From positions 186,001 to 250,000 of the forward strand of contig JBNKGL010000002.1 in assembly GCA_050289805.1 (NCBI GenBank): DNA of 64,000 nt. The letters are read 5' to 3'. Numbering within the stretch: position 1 is the stretch's first letter; each line of letters opens with the position of its first letter. Source of the DNA: JAUILA01 sp050289805 (GTDB taxonomy: Bacteria > Bacteroidota > Bacteroidia > Cytophagales > Cyclobacteriaceae). This document shows, piece by piece, positions 43,405 through 51,559 of this stretch. Below the pieces are notes generated by a model that searched no databases, was not told the DNA's origin, and worked only from the letters and a program-made list of their open reading frames with translations. The translations under genes and the position numbers were made by a program.

Positions 43405-44316
43405 TCAGTTCTCCTCATCGTTACGCTTGCCGAAGAGCTGTCCAACCCTGAAAGCCGATGAAAGCGCGGCAGGAATTTCCGCCTCAGCCTGGATGACCTT
43501 GGCCTTTGCTTCCTGGGTGCGCGCAACCATTTCCTGTTCGAGAGCTACTGCCATGGCTCGTTTTTCTTCGGCTTTGGCTTTGGCAATATTGAGATCGGCA
43601 GATGCCTGATCGATCTGTAATGCTGCGCCAATATTTTCTCCAACGTCCAGGTCGGCGATATCAATTGATAAAATGTCAAATGCAGTTCCACTGTCAAGGC
43701 CATTGGCAAGTACCTGTTTCGAAATACTCTCCGGGCTTTCCAGGACCTCAGTATAATGGCGGGCTGTTCCGATACGGGAAATGATTCCCTGGCCTACCCG
43801 GGCTTTGATCGTTTCTTCACCAGCGCCACCCACGAGTCGCTGGATATTACTGCGTACGGTAACGCGGGCAACTGCCACAAGCTGGATGCCATCAACCGAA
43901 ACCCCGGTAATGGCAGGAACGACCACCACATACGGCGTTACGGAAACCTGGACCGCTTCAAGGACATTTCTTCCAGCGAGATCAATGGCGGTCGCCTGCT
44001 TGAAAGAAAGGTCAAGGTTGGCCTTATCGGCAACAATGAGTGCTTTTATGACCGCTTCGAGGTTGCCATTCGCCAGGTAATGTGTTTCCATCTGGTTGGT
44101 GGATATATGCTCTATTCCCGCTTTGTGAGCTATGATCATTGATCGAACGATCAGGCCGGGGGGCACCTTTCTGAACCGCATGAAAACCAGGTCGAATAAG
44201 TTGATCTTCACACCTGTAAATTGAGCGGTGATCCAGAGGTTAATCGGAAAGATAAAATTCAAAAGCCATATTCCGGCCAGGATGACTGCAATGGTAAGTA
44301 TAGTAGGTACAGTCAT
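43405..44316 (-). CDS. floA: flotillin-like protein FloA
   Basis: 303 residues from the ATG at 44316. One N-terminal membrane helix (ILTIAVILAGIWLLNFIF) is followed by an SPFH-type domain (KVPPGLIVRSMIIAHKAGI; VSVTPYVVVVPAITGVSVDG) and a C-terminal Ala/Glu/Lys coiled coil (LNIAKAKAEEKRAMAVALEQ), the UPF0365/FloA layout. It marks functional membrane microdomains in the inner membrane. Many genomes pair floA with an NfeD gene; here the downstream neighbour is an FRG-domain gene instead. Confidence 0.94.
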   Translation of the reverse strand: MTVPTILTIAVILAGIWLLNFIFPINLWITAQFTGVKINLFDLVFMRFRKVPPGLIVRSMIIAHKAGIEHISTNQMETHYLANGNLEAVIKALIVADKANLDLSFKQATAIDLAGRNVLEAVQVSVTPYVVVVPAITGVSVDGIQLVAVARVTVRSNIQRLVGGAGEETIKARVGQGIISRIGTARHYTEVLESPESISKQVLANGLDSGTAFDILSIDIADLDVGENIGAALQIDQASADLNIAKAKAEEKRAMAVALEQEMVARTQEAKAKVIQAEAEIPAALSSAFRVGQLFGKRNDEEN

Positions 44317-44451
44317 AGTTATCTGCGTCAAGTGTTTTACCAATGTACGCCATGTTGACGATTAATTCGATGTTCGTGAAATTTATTTGAAGAATGGATG
44401 AGGTTTACAACGGCTATGACTCATATTGTGTCGTTGAATAAAAAGGTAAAA

Positions 44452-44838
44452 ATGGCATCATCGAATTATTTAATCATACTCCTCCTGGCTTTCATGATTT
44501 GTGGCTGTGCGGATGATGAAACAGTGGACGAAGTGGACAATTCACTCTACGGTGAATGGTACTTGAGGGAAGTTTTGGCGGATCCAGGGGATGGGAGCGG
44601 CACCTTTCAGCCGACTACCCAGGAGCTGAAGCTGACTATTTTTTCTTCAGGGATTTATCTTTCTTCCAGCCCGCTTTGCTATACGGGGAACGGATTGAGC
44701 GGAAACTTTGATGTCGATGAAGGGAAAATCTACCCGTCAGCTTGTGATTACACCCTGTATTTTGAGGTAAAGGAAGGCGAATTGTATATCTATTTGCCCT
44801 GCATTGAACCCTGCGCTTACAAATTCAGGAGAAATTAA
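44452..44838 (+). CDS. small lipoprotein, lipocalin-like
   Basis: 128 residues from the ATG at 44452, which puts a lipoprotein signal at the N-terminus (YLIILLLAFMICGC). In-frame ATG codons further upstream would add polar residues before the signal. The mature part (LYGEWYLREVLADPGDG...) has the W-containing first strand and paired cysteines of Bacteroidota lipocalin-like proteins. Surface or periplasmic location is inferred. Substrate unknown. Confidence 0.65.
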   Translation: MASSNYLIILLLAFMICGCADDETVDEVDNSLYGEWYLREVLADPGDGSGTFQPTTQELKLTIFSSGIYLSSSPLCYTGNGLSGNFDVDEGKIYPSACDYTLYFEVKEGELYIYLPCIEPCAYKFRRN

Positions 44839-44857
44839 CCAATAAACCATACCGAAA

Positions 44858-44885
44858 TTGGTTGAACTACAAAGGGTTCAACCAA
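44858..44885. terminator. terminator between convergent genes
   Basis: TTGGTTGAAC and GTTCAACCAA pair perfectly (ten pairs) around an 8-nt loop; AAA precedes and CTAATTTT follows. It lies between the lipoprotein and M20 peptidase stops. Confidence 0.65.
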
Positions 44886-44933
44886 CTAATTTTACAAACC
44901 ACCAAATATCATTTTAGCTGGATTTCTTTGGTA

Positions 44934-46400
44934 TTATTCAGATGCCGTTGTTGAATTTTCAATCAGCCGGACGTAATACCGTATGGCATTTTCAAAATCT
45001 TCCACTGAAAGCCGCTCATTAATTCCATGGAATGTTTTGATCGTCTCGGGGTTAAGATGGATGGGTGTGAAACGGTAAACATCATCACTTAGCGGGTAGT
45101 AATACCGGGAATCAGTGGCGCCCACTACCAGGTTTGGGGTTGTGAGTGCTTCCGGAAAGATCTCCTTGATAGTATTCCGGATGGTAATGTATCCGTGCGA
45201 GTCGGTAGAAGAAGATTGCGGTGCTTCAGAATTGAAGCTGCCTTCGCTGATCACGATACGGTCGTCATTAATCAGGGTAGCTACGCGGTTTTTTACTTCC
45301 TGTATAGTGGTGCCTGGTAATATCCTGAAATTGACTGTAGCATTGGCATTGTACGGAATCACGTTCTCCTTGATGCCCGCATTAAAGATGGTGGGTGCCG
45401 TTGTGGTTCTTAACATCGCCGCTCCTGAAGGAGTTTCAGCAAAGTTGCTGGTGACCACAGATTCCAGCAGCCATCGGTTAGCAAAAGCCATTTTGGTGCT
45501 GAAAGGCATTTCCGGGCCGAGATTATCCATGAAATCATTTACGGGCGGGGTCACCTCTAATGGAAAGGGATTTTCTACGAGCTTTACAACGGCTCTTCCC
45601 AGCACATCGATGGCTGATTCCTCGCCAGGCATCGATGAATGTCCGCCTGACAGGGCAATTGAAAGTTTGAGCGATACAAATCCTTTTTCGGCGGTTCCGA
45701 TGAGCGCGACATCCTTGTCAATGCCCGGAACCAGGCCTTGTGAAATGGCAAATCCTTCATCCAGCACAAAATCGGCCTGAACTCCTTCATTTTTCAGGTA
45801 TTCCACGATCGCCATTGCGCCGTTGATCCCGCCGATCTCTTCGTCATGACCGAAACAGAGATATACGGTACGGTTTGGTTCGAAACCTCGTTTTAATAAT
45901 AATTCGACCGCCTCCAGGTTGCCGATAACGCTTACCTTGTCATCAATGGCACCCCGGCCATAGATCATGCCGTCGCGAATTTCACCGCCGAAGGGAGGGT
46001 GGTCCCATTCATCGATATTATCTTCCGCGACAGGAACCACGTCCATATGTCCCATCAGAATGATTGGCTTGAGTGACGGATCAGTACCGCGCCATTCATA
46101 TACCATACTGAACGTGTTGATGTAGGTTAGTCCGAGTAGGGAATCTACCATCGGATAAGTATTTCTTATAAATTCATGGAACCGGAAAAATGCGGCCGAA
46201 TCGATTTTGGAAGGGTCTTCATTGGAAACTGTCGGGATGGTAATGGCCCTGGACATATGCTCCTTGGCAGAGGCAGGAATATCAATCTTTGGCGCTGCCT
46301 CCACATGGACCTGGCGGGAGTCGAATGTGTAGGTATTAAAAAGCATTATGGCTATCAGGAAAACGAAAAGCGTGAGGAGGGTGAGGAAAATCTTTTTCAT
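44934..46400 (-). CDS. M20-family metallopeptidase, membrane-anchored
   Basis: 488 residues from the ATG at 46400 (MKKIFLTLLTLFVFLIAIML, one membrane segment). The metal site is complete: LMGHMDVVPV (His, Asp), MIYGRGAIDDKVS (Asp), LCFGHDEEIGGINGA (Glu pair) and a late His (THLNPETIKTFHGINE region). The layout matches PM20D1/carboxypeptidase S-type M20A enzymes that cleave N-acyl amino acids or dipeptides outside the cytoplasm. It is monocistronic. Confidence 0.9.
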   Translation of the reverse strand: MKKIFLTLLTLFVFLIAIMLFNTYTFDSRQVHVEAAPKIDIPASAKEHMSRAITIPTVSNEDPSKIDSAAFFRFHEFIRNTYPMVDSLLGLTYINTFSMVYEWRGTDPSLKPIILMGHMDVVPVAEDNIDEWDHPPFGGEIRDGMIYGRGAIDDKVSVIGNLEAVELLLKRGFEPNRTVYLCFGHDEEIGGINGAMAIVEYLKNEGVQADFVLDEGFAISQGLVPGIDKDVALIGTAEKGFVSLKLSIALSGGHSSMPGEESAIDVLGRAVVKLVENPFPLEVTPPVNDFMDNLGPEMPFSTKMAFANRWLLESVVTSNFAETPSGAAMLRTTTAPTIFNAGIKENVIPYNANATVNFRILPGTTIQEVKNRVATLINDDRIVISEGSFNSEAPQSSSTDSHGYITIRNTIKEIFPEALTTPNLVVGATDSRYYYPLSDDVYRFTPIHLNPETIKTFHGINERLSVEDFENAIRYYVRLIENSTTASE

Positions 46401-46523
46401 GTCGGGTCTTATCATTCCTCGAAAGTTAGTTATCTGGGGGGATAATGCAAAGGTTGTCTTGCTGTGTGTCTTATTAAGAATAAAAACCCCCGGAAAATTA
46501 TACGTTTAACAGGAGGCTTTTTA

Positions 46524-46611
46524 AGAATGAGAAGGAAAATGAGAATGACTATTTAATGCTCTAAATAAAAATGAGAATGAAAAACATCATTCTGCTTCTC
46601 ATTCTCATTCT
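46524..46611. repeat. semi-palindromic repeat, copy A (88 nt)
   Basis: Starts AGAATGAGAAGG and ends CTCATTCTCATTCT. The two ends are partly complementary, so it can fold into an imperfect stem of about 27 pairs. It is the most diverged of the three copies. Confidence 0.8.
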
Positions 46612-46612
46612 G

Positions 46613-46640
46613 CTGAGTACGCACGGCCGGAAAACGGCAT
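46613..46640. repeat. degenerate copy of the tRNA-Leu 3' end
   Basis: AGTACGCACGGCCGG at 46616-46630 corresponds to AGTACCCAGGGCCGG at 47282-47296 (13 of 15 identical), at the same distance from the end of copy A as the tRNA is from the end of copy C. A looser match to the T-arm (ACGGCA against CCGGCA) follows. This may be an attachment-site remnant. Confidence 0.4.
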
Positions 46641-46648
46641 ATTTTCAT

Positions 46649-46996
46649 TTAAGATTTGAGGTTATTAATCATGGCATAAAGTATCCTGGACATTTCATCG
46701 CATTCGGCCAGAAGTGTATCGTAATTTGAATTTAATTCAGGTATCTGATTTTTTAACATTTCAAGAAGTGCTACACATTCAAAAATTGAGCTTCGTGAAA
46801 TTATGAAAAAATTTCTCCTGTCCGGTTTTGTGAACCGTCCTGAACCCTCTGCAATATTTAAAGCTATGCTTAGCGATGCCCGATGCAATTGGTTTCGATA
46901 GGGGTGAGCAATTTTCTTTGACTTGAGCAAACCATCAACCGCCTGATGAAAATTTACCGATTTTCTATACACCTCAAGATTCTGAAACTCGAACAT
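46649..46996 (-). CDS. four-helix-bundle protein (S23/23S-rRNA IVS type)
   Basis: 115 residues. The start FEFQNLEVYRKSVNFHQAV, the middle LHRASLSIALNIAEGSGR and the end EMSRILYAMINNLK are the standard landmarks of the four-helix-bundle family first seen in intervening sequences of 23S rRNA and structurally related to the Avd protein of diversity-generating retroelements. It probably forms a pentameric nucleic-acid-binding barrel. No reverse transcriptase or rRNA gene is nearby. It lies between palindromic repeats A and B, 55-60 nt from each, so these are its likely partners. Confidence 0.88.
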   Translation of the reverse strand: MFEFQNLEVYRKSVNFHQAVDGLLKSKKIAHPYRNQLHRASLSIALNIAEGSGRFTKPDRRNFFIISRSSIFECVALLEMLKNQIPELNSNYDTLLAECDEMSRILYAMINNLKS

Positions 46997-47056
46997 TTAT
47001 CGAATTACAGGATTATGGCGGACAAAAGAAATTGTAATTATTATCCTGATTTATCG

Positions 47057-47146
47057 AGAATGAGAAGGAAAATGAGAATGAGGATTCAACTGCTCAGAAA
47101 TAAAAATGAGAACGAAAAACATCATTCTGCTTCTCATTCTCATTCT
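47057..47146. repeat. semi-palindromic repeat, copy B (90 nt)
   Basis: Differs from copy C by a single base over 90 nt. The ends pair (AGAATGAGAA with TTCTCATTCT) and extend imperfectly. Frames read through it in plus direction give only Lys/Arg/His-rich nonsense. Confidence 0.88.
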
Positions 47147-47187
47147 ACTAGATTTGATATAAGCCATACCTTCCATTTGAAATATCA

Positions 47188-47277
47188 AGAATGAGAAAGA
47201 AAATGAGAATGAGGATTCAACTGCTCAGAAATAAAAATGAGAACGAAAAACATCATTCTGCTTCTCATTCTCATTCT
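47188..47277. repeat. semi-palindromic repeat, copy C (90 nt)
   Basis: Near-identical to copy B, 41 nt further on. It ends six bases before the 3' end of the tRNA-Leu gene, so it also lies where tRNA 3' trailer processing takes place. Confidence 0.88.
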
Positions 47278-47283
47278 ACTCAG

Positions 47284-47365
47284 TACCCAGGGCCGGGGTC
47301 GAACCGGCACGGCCGAAGCCATTGGTGTTTGAGACCAACGCGTCTACCAATTCCGCCACCTGGGC
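47284..47365 (-). tRNA. tRNA-Leu (anticodon CAA)
   Basis: 82 nt without CCA. Acceptor stem GCCCAGG/CCTGGGT with discriminator A, a D-arm, anticodon stem TTGGT/ACCAA with loop CTCAAAC (anticodon CAA, reading UUG), a long variable arm (GGC TTCG GCC) typical of class II tRNAs, and T-arm GCCGG TTCGACC CCGGC. The 3' CCA is added after transcription. A -7-like box with one mismatch lies at 47399-47406. Confidence 0.95.
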
Positions 47366-47512
47366 GTATTAAGAAATAGTTTATTCCTTAACGGGATGCA
47401 AATATGAATAAACCTGCTTTCTTATCCAATATACAGGATGGAATTTCATTGCTGCCCCATCCTTAGGCAACTTTGTTCCCGCCTTCTGTGTCCCTACCTT
47501 GTGAATATTCTC

Positions 47513-48511
47513 ATGAAGCACTCATTTCTGTATCACATCATCATTTTACTATCCCTTTTCCAGGGCTATACAGGATTTGCGCAAGCTCCGTCCGACTACC
47601 AACACTACCACCAACAGGTAATTGCTGCGGAGACCCTGATTACGCAGGAGGAATATCAACAAGCATTGGATATCTATGATCAGTTGATTGAATCCTATGA
47701 TTTTATTTTCCTTAAAGATTACCAGGTTGCTACCCAGCTGGCGGCTTATCTCGGTGATGATCAAAAGACAGCTGATTATTTACAACAGGCCATTCACGGC
47801 GGATGGAAAAAGAAGTCAATTAAAAAGAACGAGGTTTTAGCCGACTTCAGGAAAAGCGACGATTGGAAGGCCATTCGGAAGGCATATCCGGAATTAAGAT
47901 CAGAATATGAGGCATCATTGAACCAACCCGTTCGCAAACAGGTGAATAAGATGATTGTAAAGGATCAGAAGAAGGCGTTACTGGCTCTTTTTGCCTTTAG
48001 CCCCGAAGCGCAGGACCGGTATGCCGAAAATAAATTCGCTCCCCACAGCGAACGCCAATTGGCTGAATTCATTGAAATCCTTGGTAAATACGGTTATCCC
48101 GGCGAACAGCTGATCGGAAATGATGTCTGGATGTCCACGATTCTCAGTCATCATAATTCTATCTCGCAGTCTTACGCTGAAAAAGATACCATCTATAATT
48201 GGCTCAAACCGAAACTGATCGAGGCTGTAAAGGACGGTCACCTTTCTCCCTACCATTACGCACTGATCGATGAATGGAATCTTGTGGTGATGGATGATAC
48301 CGGCCAGGCTTTTTACGGTTTTCTGGATGCACCTTCCCAATCCCGGCTGGAATTCACAAATGAATTACGACAGAAAGCTATGATCAGACCGATTGAAGTA
48401 AGAAACGGGCTGGTCGACATACAGGAAAAAACGGGCATAGATTTTTACCTGCAGGGAAATCCCTGGGATGGTGGTAAAATAGATGTTATCAAATCGGATT
48501 CAACCGATTAA
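47513..48511 (+). CDS. secreted protein of unknown function
   Basis: 332 residues from the ATG at 47513, which begins a signal peptide (MKHSFLYHIIILLSLFQGY, cleaved near GFA-Q). The next 90 residues are helical and TPR-like (EEYQQALDIYDQLIESYDF; DDQKTADYLQQAIHGG). The rest, with HHNSISQSYAEKDTIYNWLKPKL and YHYALIDEWNLV, is not a family I recognise but is typical of long, unannotated Bacteroidota secreted proteins. Periplasmic location is inferred. It is monocistronic. Confidence 0.65.
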   Translation: MKHSFLYHIIILLSLFQGYTGFAQAPSDYQHYHQQVIAAETLITQEEYQQALDIYDQLIESYDFIFLKDYQVATQLAAYLGDDQKTADYLQQAIHGGWKKKSIKKNEVLADFRKSDDWKAIRKAYPELRSEYEASLNQPVRKQVNKMIVKDQKKALLALFAFSPEAQDRYAENKFAPHSERQLAEFIEILGKYGYPGEQLIGNDVWMSTILSHHNSISQSYAEKDTIYNWLKPKLIEAVKDGHLSPYHYALIDEWNLVVMDDTGQAFYGFLDAPSQSRLEFTNELRQKAMIRPIEVRNGLVDIQEKTGIDFYLQGNPWDGGKIDVIKSDSTD

Positions 48512-48535
48512 TTTCCTGCCACTCCATTAATTGGG

Positions 48536-51139
48536 TCAGTCTTCTTTCAGACAGTCCACCGGATTAATGTGCACCGTCTTAAAAGCCTGGAAGCTGATCG
48601 TGATCCATGAAATCAGCAATGCCAGCAGACCGGCACCGGCGAAGAACCACCATTCCAGCGTGATGACATAGGCAAAATCACTCAGCCATTGGCGTGCGAA
48701 ATAATAACTGATCGGAAGTGCAATCACTATCGCAATGATGATCATCCGGGTAAAATCACCCGACAATAACCGTATGATCGTTCCATCTCCAGCTCCCAGG
48801 ATCCTTCGGATTCCCAGTTCCTTCTGGCGACGTTCTGCTGTGTAGGCCGCCAGTCCGAATAAACCAAGACAGGAGATAAGGATGGCGATGCCGGCAAAAT
48901 AGCGTGATAAAACCGATACCCGCTGTTCGGCAAGGTACTGCCGCTGATAATTCTGATCCAGGAATTCATAGTCAAGTGTATATCCGGGATTATAGTCGGA
49001 GTAAAATTCATCGATCGCTTCGATAGATTCAGGGATACGCTGCGCATTGAGACGGACCATAGCGAATTGCATGAACGTCGTATCGAAGTGAAACAGCATC
49101 GGCGTGACCGGTGTATGGAGCGAAGCAAAATTAAAATCTTTCACCACTCCAATGATCTCTTTGGGTTCACCCCACATGACCACTTTTTTTCCGATGGGGT
49201 CTTCCATGCCCATGGTTTGGATCGCGGTTTCATTAAAGATGATCTTTGATTTTTCATCGTGGAAATCCCTGGAAAATGATCGGCCTTCAACCACTTCTAT
49301 GCCCATGGTTTCAATGAGGTTATAATAAGCCCGCGCCTGTTCAAATTTTACGTTTGAGTCCGGATCTTTTGCTTCCCATTCAATGCCCGTGGTCCAACTT
49401 CCACCTTGAACAAAATGATGAGTTGTTGCCGATGCGTTTTCTACCCCGGGGATTCCGCTGAGACCAAAGATAAGGGATTCAAGGTTGCGTGATGAATTTC
49501 CTTCAAGGGGGACCTTCAGTAAATTGTAACGATCATATCCAAGATTTTGTGATTGAACGAATTCAATCTGCCGGTACACTACAGCTACAAAAACGATCAT
49601 CACAATGGAGATCACAAATTGAAAAACCACTAATCCTTTTCTTGTAAAGACCTCTCCCGTGGAAGAGTGAAGTTTTCCCTTCAATACCTCGATCGGTTTG
49701 AAGCCGGACAGATACAGTGCCGGATAGCTTCCCGCCATCAGGCCTGTGAGGAATGTTATTCCCAGGATAATCCCGACGAATTCCATCGACCAGTCAATCG
49801 ACAGGGATTTACCTGTAAGTAAACTGAACTGCGGCATGAAGAGCGTGGCCAGGAGCACGGCCAGAATTCCTGCCATGAAGCTAATGAGAATGGCTTCAGT
49901 CAGGTACTGACTTACAAGCTGTCCCCTTATGGCGCCCAATGCCTTTTTTACCCCGATTTCCTTCATTCTTCGGGAAGCCCGGGCAGTGGTGAGGTTCATA
50001 AAATTGATACTGGCGATTACCAGGAGAAATATGCCGATGATGCCAAAAAGCCGAACGGTTTCAATGCGGCCACCGGAAATCTCACGACCATTTTCGAATT
50101 GACCGTATAAATGTTTTCTTGAAAAAGGATAGAAGAAGGGCGATACATTGCTCCACTCATCTTTTTCCTTGATGTAGTTTACAATGCCATCATTGAGAGC
50201 GGCTACGTTGGTTCCTGCGGCGAGCTCCACGTAGGTATAGGCGTTATAATTTCCCCAGTGCATTCCCTCGCCGATGATGTCCTTGTATATATCAAAGGGC
50301 AGCACAAATTCAAATTCTTCTGAGGCGTTGGCCGGGAGATCATCCAATACCGCAGAAATCCGGGCTGTACCTTCAAATTGCAGAAGGGACCAGTTCACCG
50401 TATTACCAATCACATCGGTTGACCCAAACATATTTTCCGCAAGAGATTTACTGATTACGATAGAGGATTTGTCGGAAAGCGGCGTAGATCGCTGTCCTGC
50501 GATAATAGGGTAGGAGAAAAGATCAAAATATCCGGGCCCTGCAAATTTTCCATCGGCACGATAGAAATCCTTTCCATCAGAAATCGTGAATGTATTGGCA
50601 AACCATTCGGCACCTGTATCTTCTACTGCCATTCGGACTTCCGGGATCTCCGCTTCCAGCGCGTCGGCAAGAATACCCTGAGTTGCCGGGTTGGTATTGA
50701 TGCCATCACTTTCTTCATGGTTCAGAAATACCTGGTACAGCTGTTGATCCTTTTCATGGAAATGATCAATGGAATGTTCGTGGCTGATCCAGACAAAGAT
50801 GAGAATGGTACTTGCCAGTCCGACCGATAGACCGGTTAAGTTTATAAGGAATGAGGCCTTGTAGCGCCTGAAATTCCGGTACGACAGTGTAATGTTGTGT
50901 TGATACATGTTGATATACGTTGAGTTTGACCTTAATTTTCTGATGGCAAAAGGACGGAGATAGTGAATGACCTGGTACCAGTAATTCAGCTTTGACCTGA
51001 AGGCCGACCTGGTTTGAAGATCATTATGGAATTTCTCGTCAAGATCGCCCTGTACCTCTTCCAGCAAATCGTCCCTGAGAAACCAGCTCAGGAAACGGGT
51101 TGCTAATTTCGAGGGCTCTATGATCCGATGATTATCCAT
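48536..51139 (-). CDS. MacB/FtsX-type ABC transporter permease with N-terminal prefix domain
   Basis: 867 residues. A soluble prefix domain (residues 1 to about 75; FLRDDLLEEVQGDLDEKF) marks the PadR-linked permease group. Then come two MacB-type halves, each with a periplasmic core, and FtsX membrane blocks (TTARASRRMKEIGVKKALGA; YTAERRQKELGIRRILGAG), about eight helices in all. No ATPase is fused or adjacent, so it needs one from elsewhere. The gene starts within the end of the PadR regulator (eight-base overlap), which indicates joint expression under PadR control. Likely exports peptides or drugs or senses envelope stress. Confidence 0.9.
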   Translation of the reverse strand: MDNHRIIEPSKLATRFLSWFLRDDLLEEVQGDLDEKFHNDLQTRSAFRSKLNYWYQVIHYLRPFAIRKLRSNSTYINMYQHNITLSYRNFRRYKASFLINLTGLSVGLASTILIFVWISHEHSIDHFHEKDQQLYQVFLNHEESDGINTNPATQGILADALEAEIPEVRMAVEDTGAEWFANTFTISDGKDFYRADGKFAGPGYFDLFSYPIIAGQRSTPLSDKSSIVISKSLAENMFGSTDVIGNTVNWSLLQFEGTARISAVLDDLPANASEEFEFVLPFDIYKDIIGEGMHWGNYNAYTYVELAAGTNVAALNDGIVNYIKEKDEWSNVSPFFYPFSRKHLYGQFENGREISGGRIETVRLFGIIGIFLLVIASINFMNLTTARASRRMKEIGVKKALGAIRGQLVSQYLTEAILISFMAGILAVLLATLFMPQFSLLTGKSLSIDWSMEFVGIILGITFLTGLMAGSYPALYLSGFKPIEVLKGKLHSSTGEVFTRKGLVVFQFVISIVMIVFVAVVYRQIEFVQSQNLGYDRYNLLKVPLEGNSSRNLESLIFGLSGIPGVENASATTHHFVQGGSWTTGIEWEAKDPDSNVKFEQARAYYNLIETMGIEVVEGRSFSRDFHDEKSKIIFNETAIQTMGMEDPIGKKVVMWGEPKEIIGVVKDFNFASLHTPVTPMLFHFDTTFMQFAMVRLNAQRIPESIEAIDEFYSDYNPGYTLDYEFLDQNYQRQYLAEQRVSVLSRYFAGIAILISCLGLFGLAAYTAERRQKELGIRRILGAGDGTIIRLLSGDFTRMIIIAIVIALPISYYFARQWLSDFAYVITLEWWFFAGAGLLALLISWITISFQAFKTVHINPVDCLKED

Positions 51140-51458
51140 TCGCGAGTCCAGGAAACTGGTTCCATAACGTCATTCTGAAATCTTTGGCTTCGTTCAGCAC
51201 CTGCCGGCCATACGCTGTGATTGTGTAGATGCGCTTGCGCCGGCCTCCGCGTTCCGGTGAGGAATCCCCCATTTCAGAAGTGAGAAATCCTTTTTCTGTT
51301 AGCCTGTTGAGTGTTGAATGCACCGCGCCAATCGATACATTACGCTTCGTTTGACCTTCAAATTCCTCTGAAATTTTCATGGCATAGGCATCCTCACCCA
51401 AAATTCCCACGAGCAACAGGATGACTTCTTCAAATTCGCCGAGACGTGTTTCCTTCAT
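51132..51458 (-). CDS. PadR-family transcriptional repressor
   Basis: 108 residues from the ATG at 51458 (MKETRLGEFEEVILLLVGIL, the usual start). The winged helix has SEEFEGQTKRNVSIGAVHST (recognition helix) and the wing ERGGRRKRIYTITAYGRQVL. It heads the operon with the permease. A 10-bp inverted repeat upstream covers the -7 promoter box, so it probably represses its own operon until an inducer binds. Confidence 0.93.
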   Translation of the reverse strand: MKETRLGEFEEVILLLVGILGEDAYAMKISEEFEGQTKRNVSIGAVHSTLNRLTEKGFLTSEMGDSSPERGGRRKRIYTITAYGRQVLNEAKDFRMTLWNQFPGLANG

Positions 51459-51465
51459 TATGTTA

Positions 51466-51494
51466 CTAAATTGTAGAACAAATATACAATTTAG
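51466..51494. promoter_or_regulatory. PadR operator (10-bp inverted repeat)
   Basis: CTAAATTGTA at 51466-51475 and TACAATTTAG at 51485-51494 are perfect inverted arms with a 9-nt spacer, starting eight bases upstream of the padR ATG. PadR proteins commonly bind such dyads (TGTA...TACA type). It overlaps the promoter, as expected for autorepression. Confidence 0.7.
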
Positions 51495-51508
51495 CATTGA
51501 ACAACAAA
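51479..51508 (-). promoter_or_regulatory. promoter of the padR-permease operon
   Basis: On the minus strand TATATTTG (51486-51479) is an exact TAnnTTTG box; TTTG (51508-51505) lies 18 nt upstream as the -33 box. The -7 box overlaps the right arm and spacer of the operator. Confidence 0.6.
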
Positions 51509-51559
51509 ATAAAAATGCCGTCAGGGGATTTTTACTCCTAAATTCAAATTAGCAGATGA

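Larger units (their letters stand above)
46524..47277. mobile_element. palindromic-repeat cassette with four-helix-bundle gene, next to tRNA-Leu
   Basis: A 754-bp block made of three copies of a semi-palindromic repeat of about 90 nt, with a four-helix-bundle gene between the first and second. It ends seven bases from the 3' end of a tRNA-Leu gene. The first repeat is followed by a degenerate copy of that tRNA end. The arrangement suggests a small non-autonomous or unusual mobile unit at a tRNA site. No integrase or transposase lies inside it. Confidence 0.5.

Noticed and set aside
45115..45780. 221-codon frame antisense to the M20 peptidase
   Set aside because: The peptidase on the other strand has complete motifs; the antisense frame has no start context or family and reflects codon bias.
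46649..46996. Avd subunit of a diversity-generating retroelement
   Set aside because: No reverse transcriptase, template repeat or variable-region gene is present in the surroundings.
46524..47277. Possible CRISPR array
   Set aside because: Only three repeats of 88-90 nt, unequal spacing (445 and 41 nt), a gene between them and no cas genes.
46946..47379. Plus-strand frames rich in Lys/Arg/His/Ser (two of 60-80 codons sharing the same middle part)
   Set aside because: They are translations of repeats B and C and run into the tRNA gene; the shared peptide only reflects the DNA repeat.
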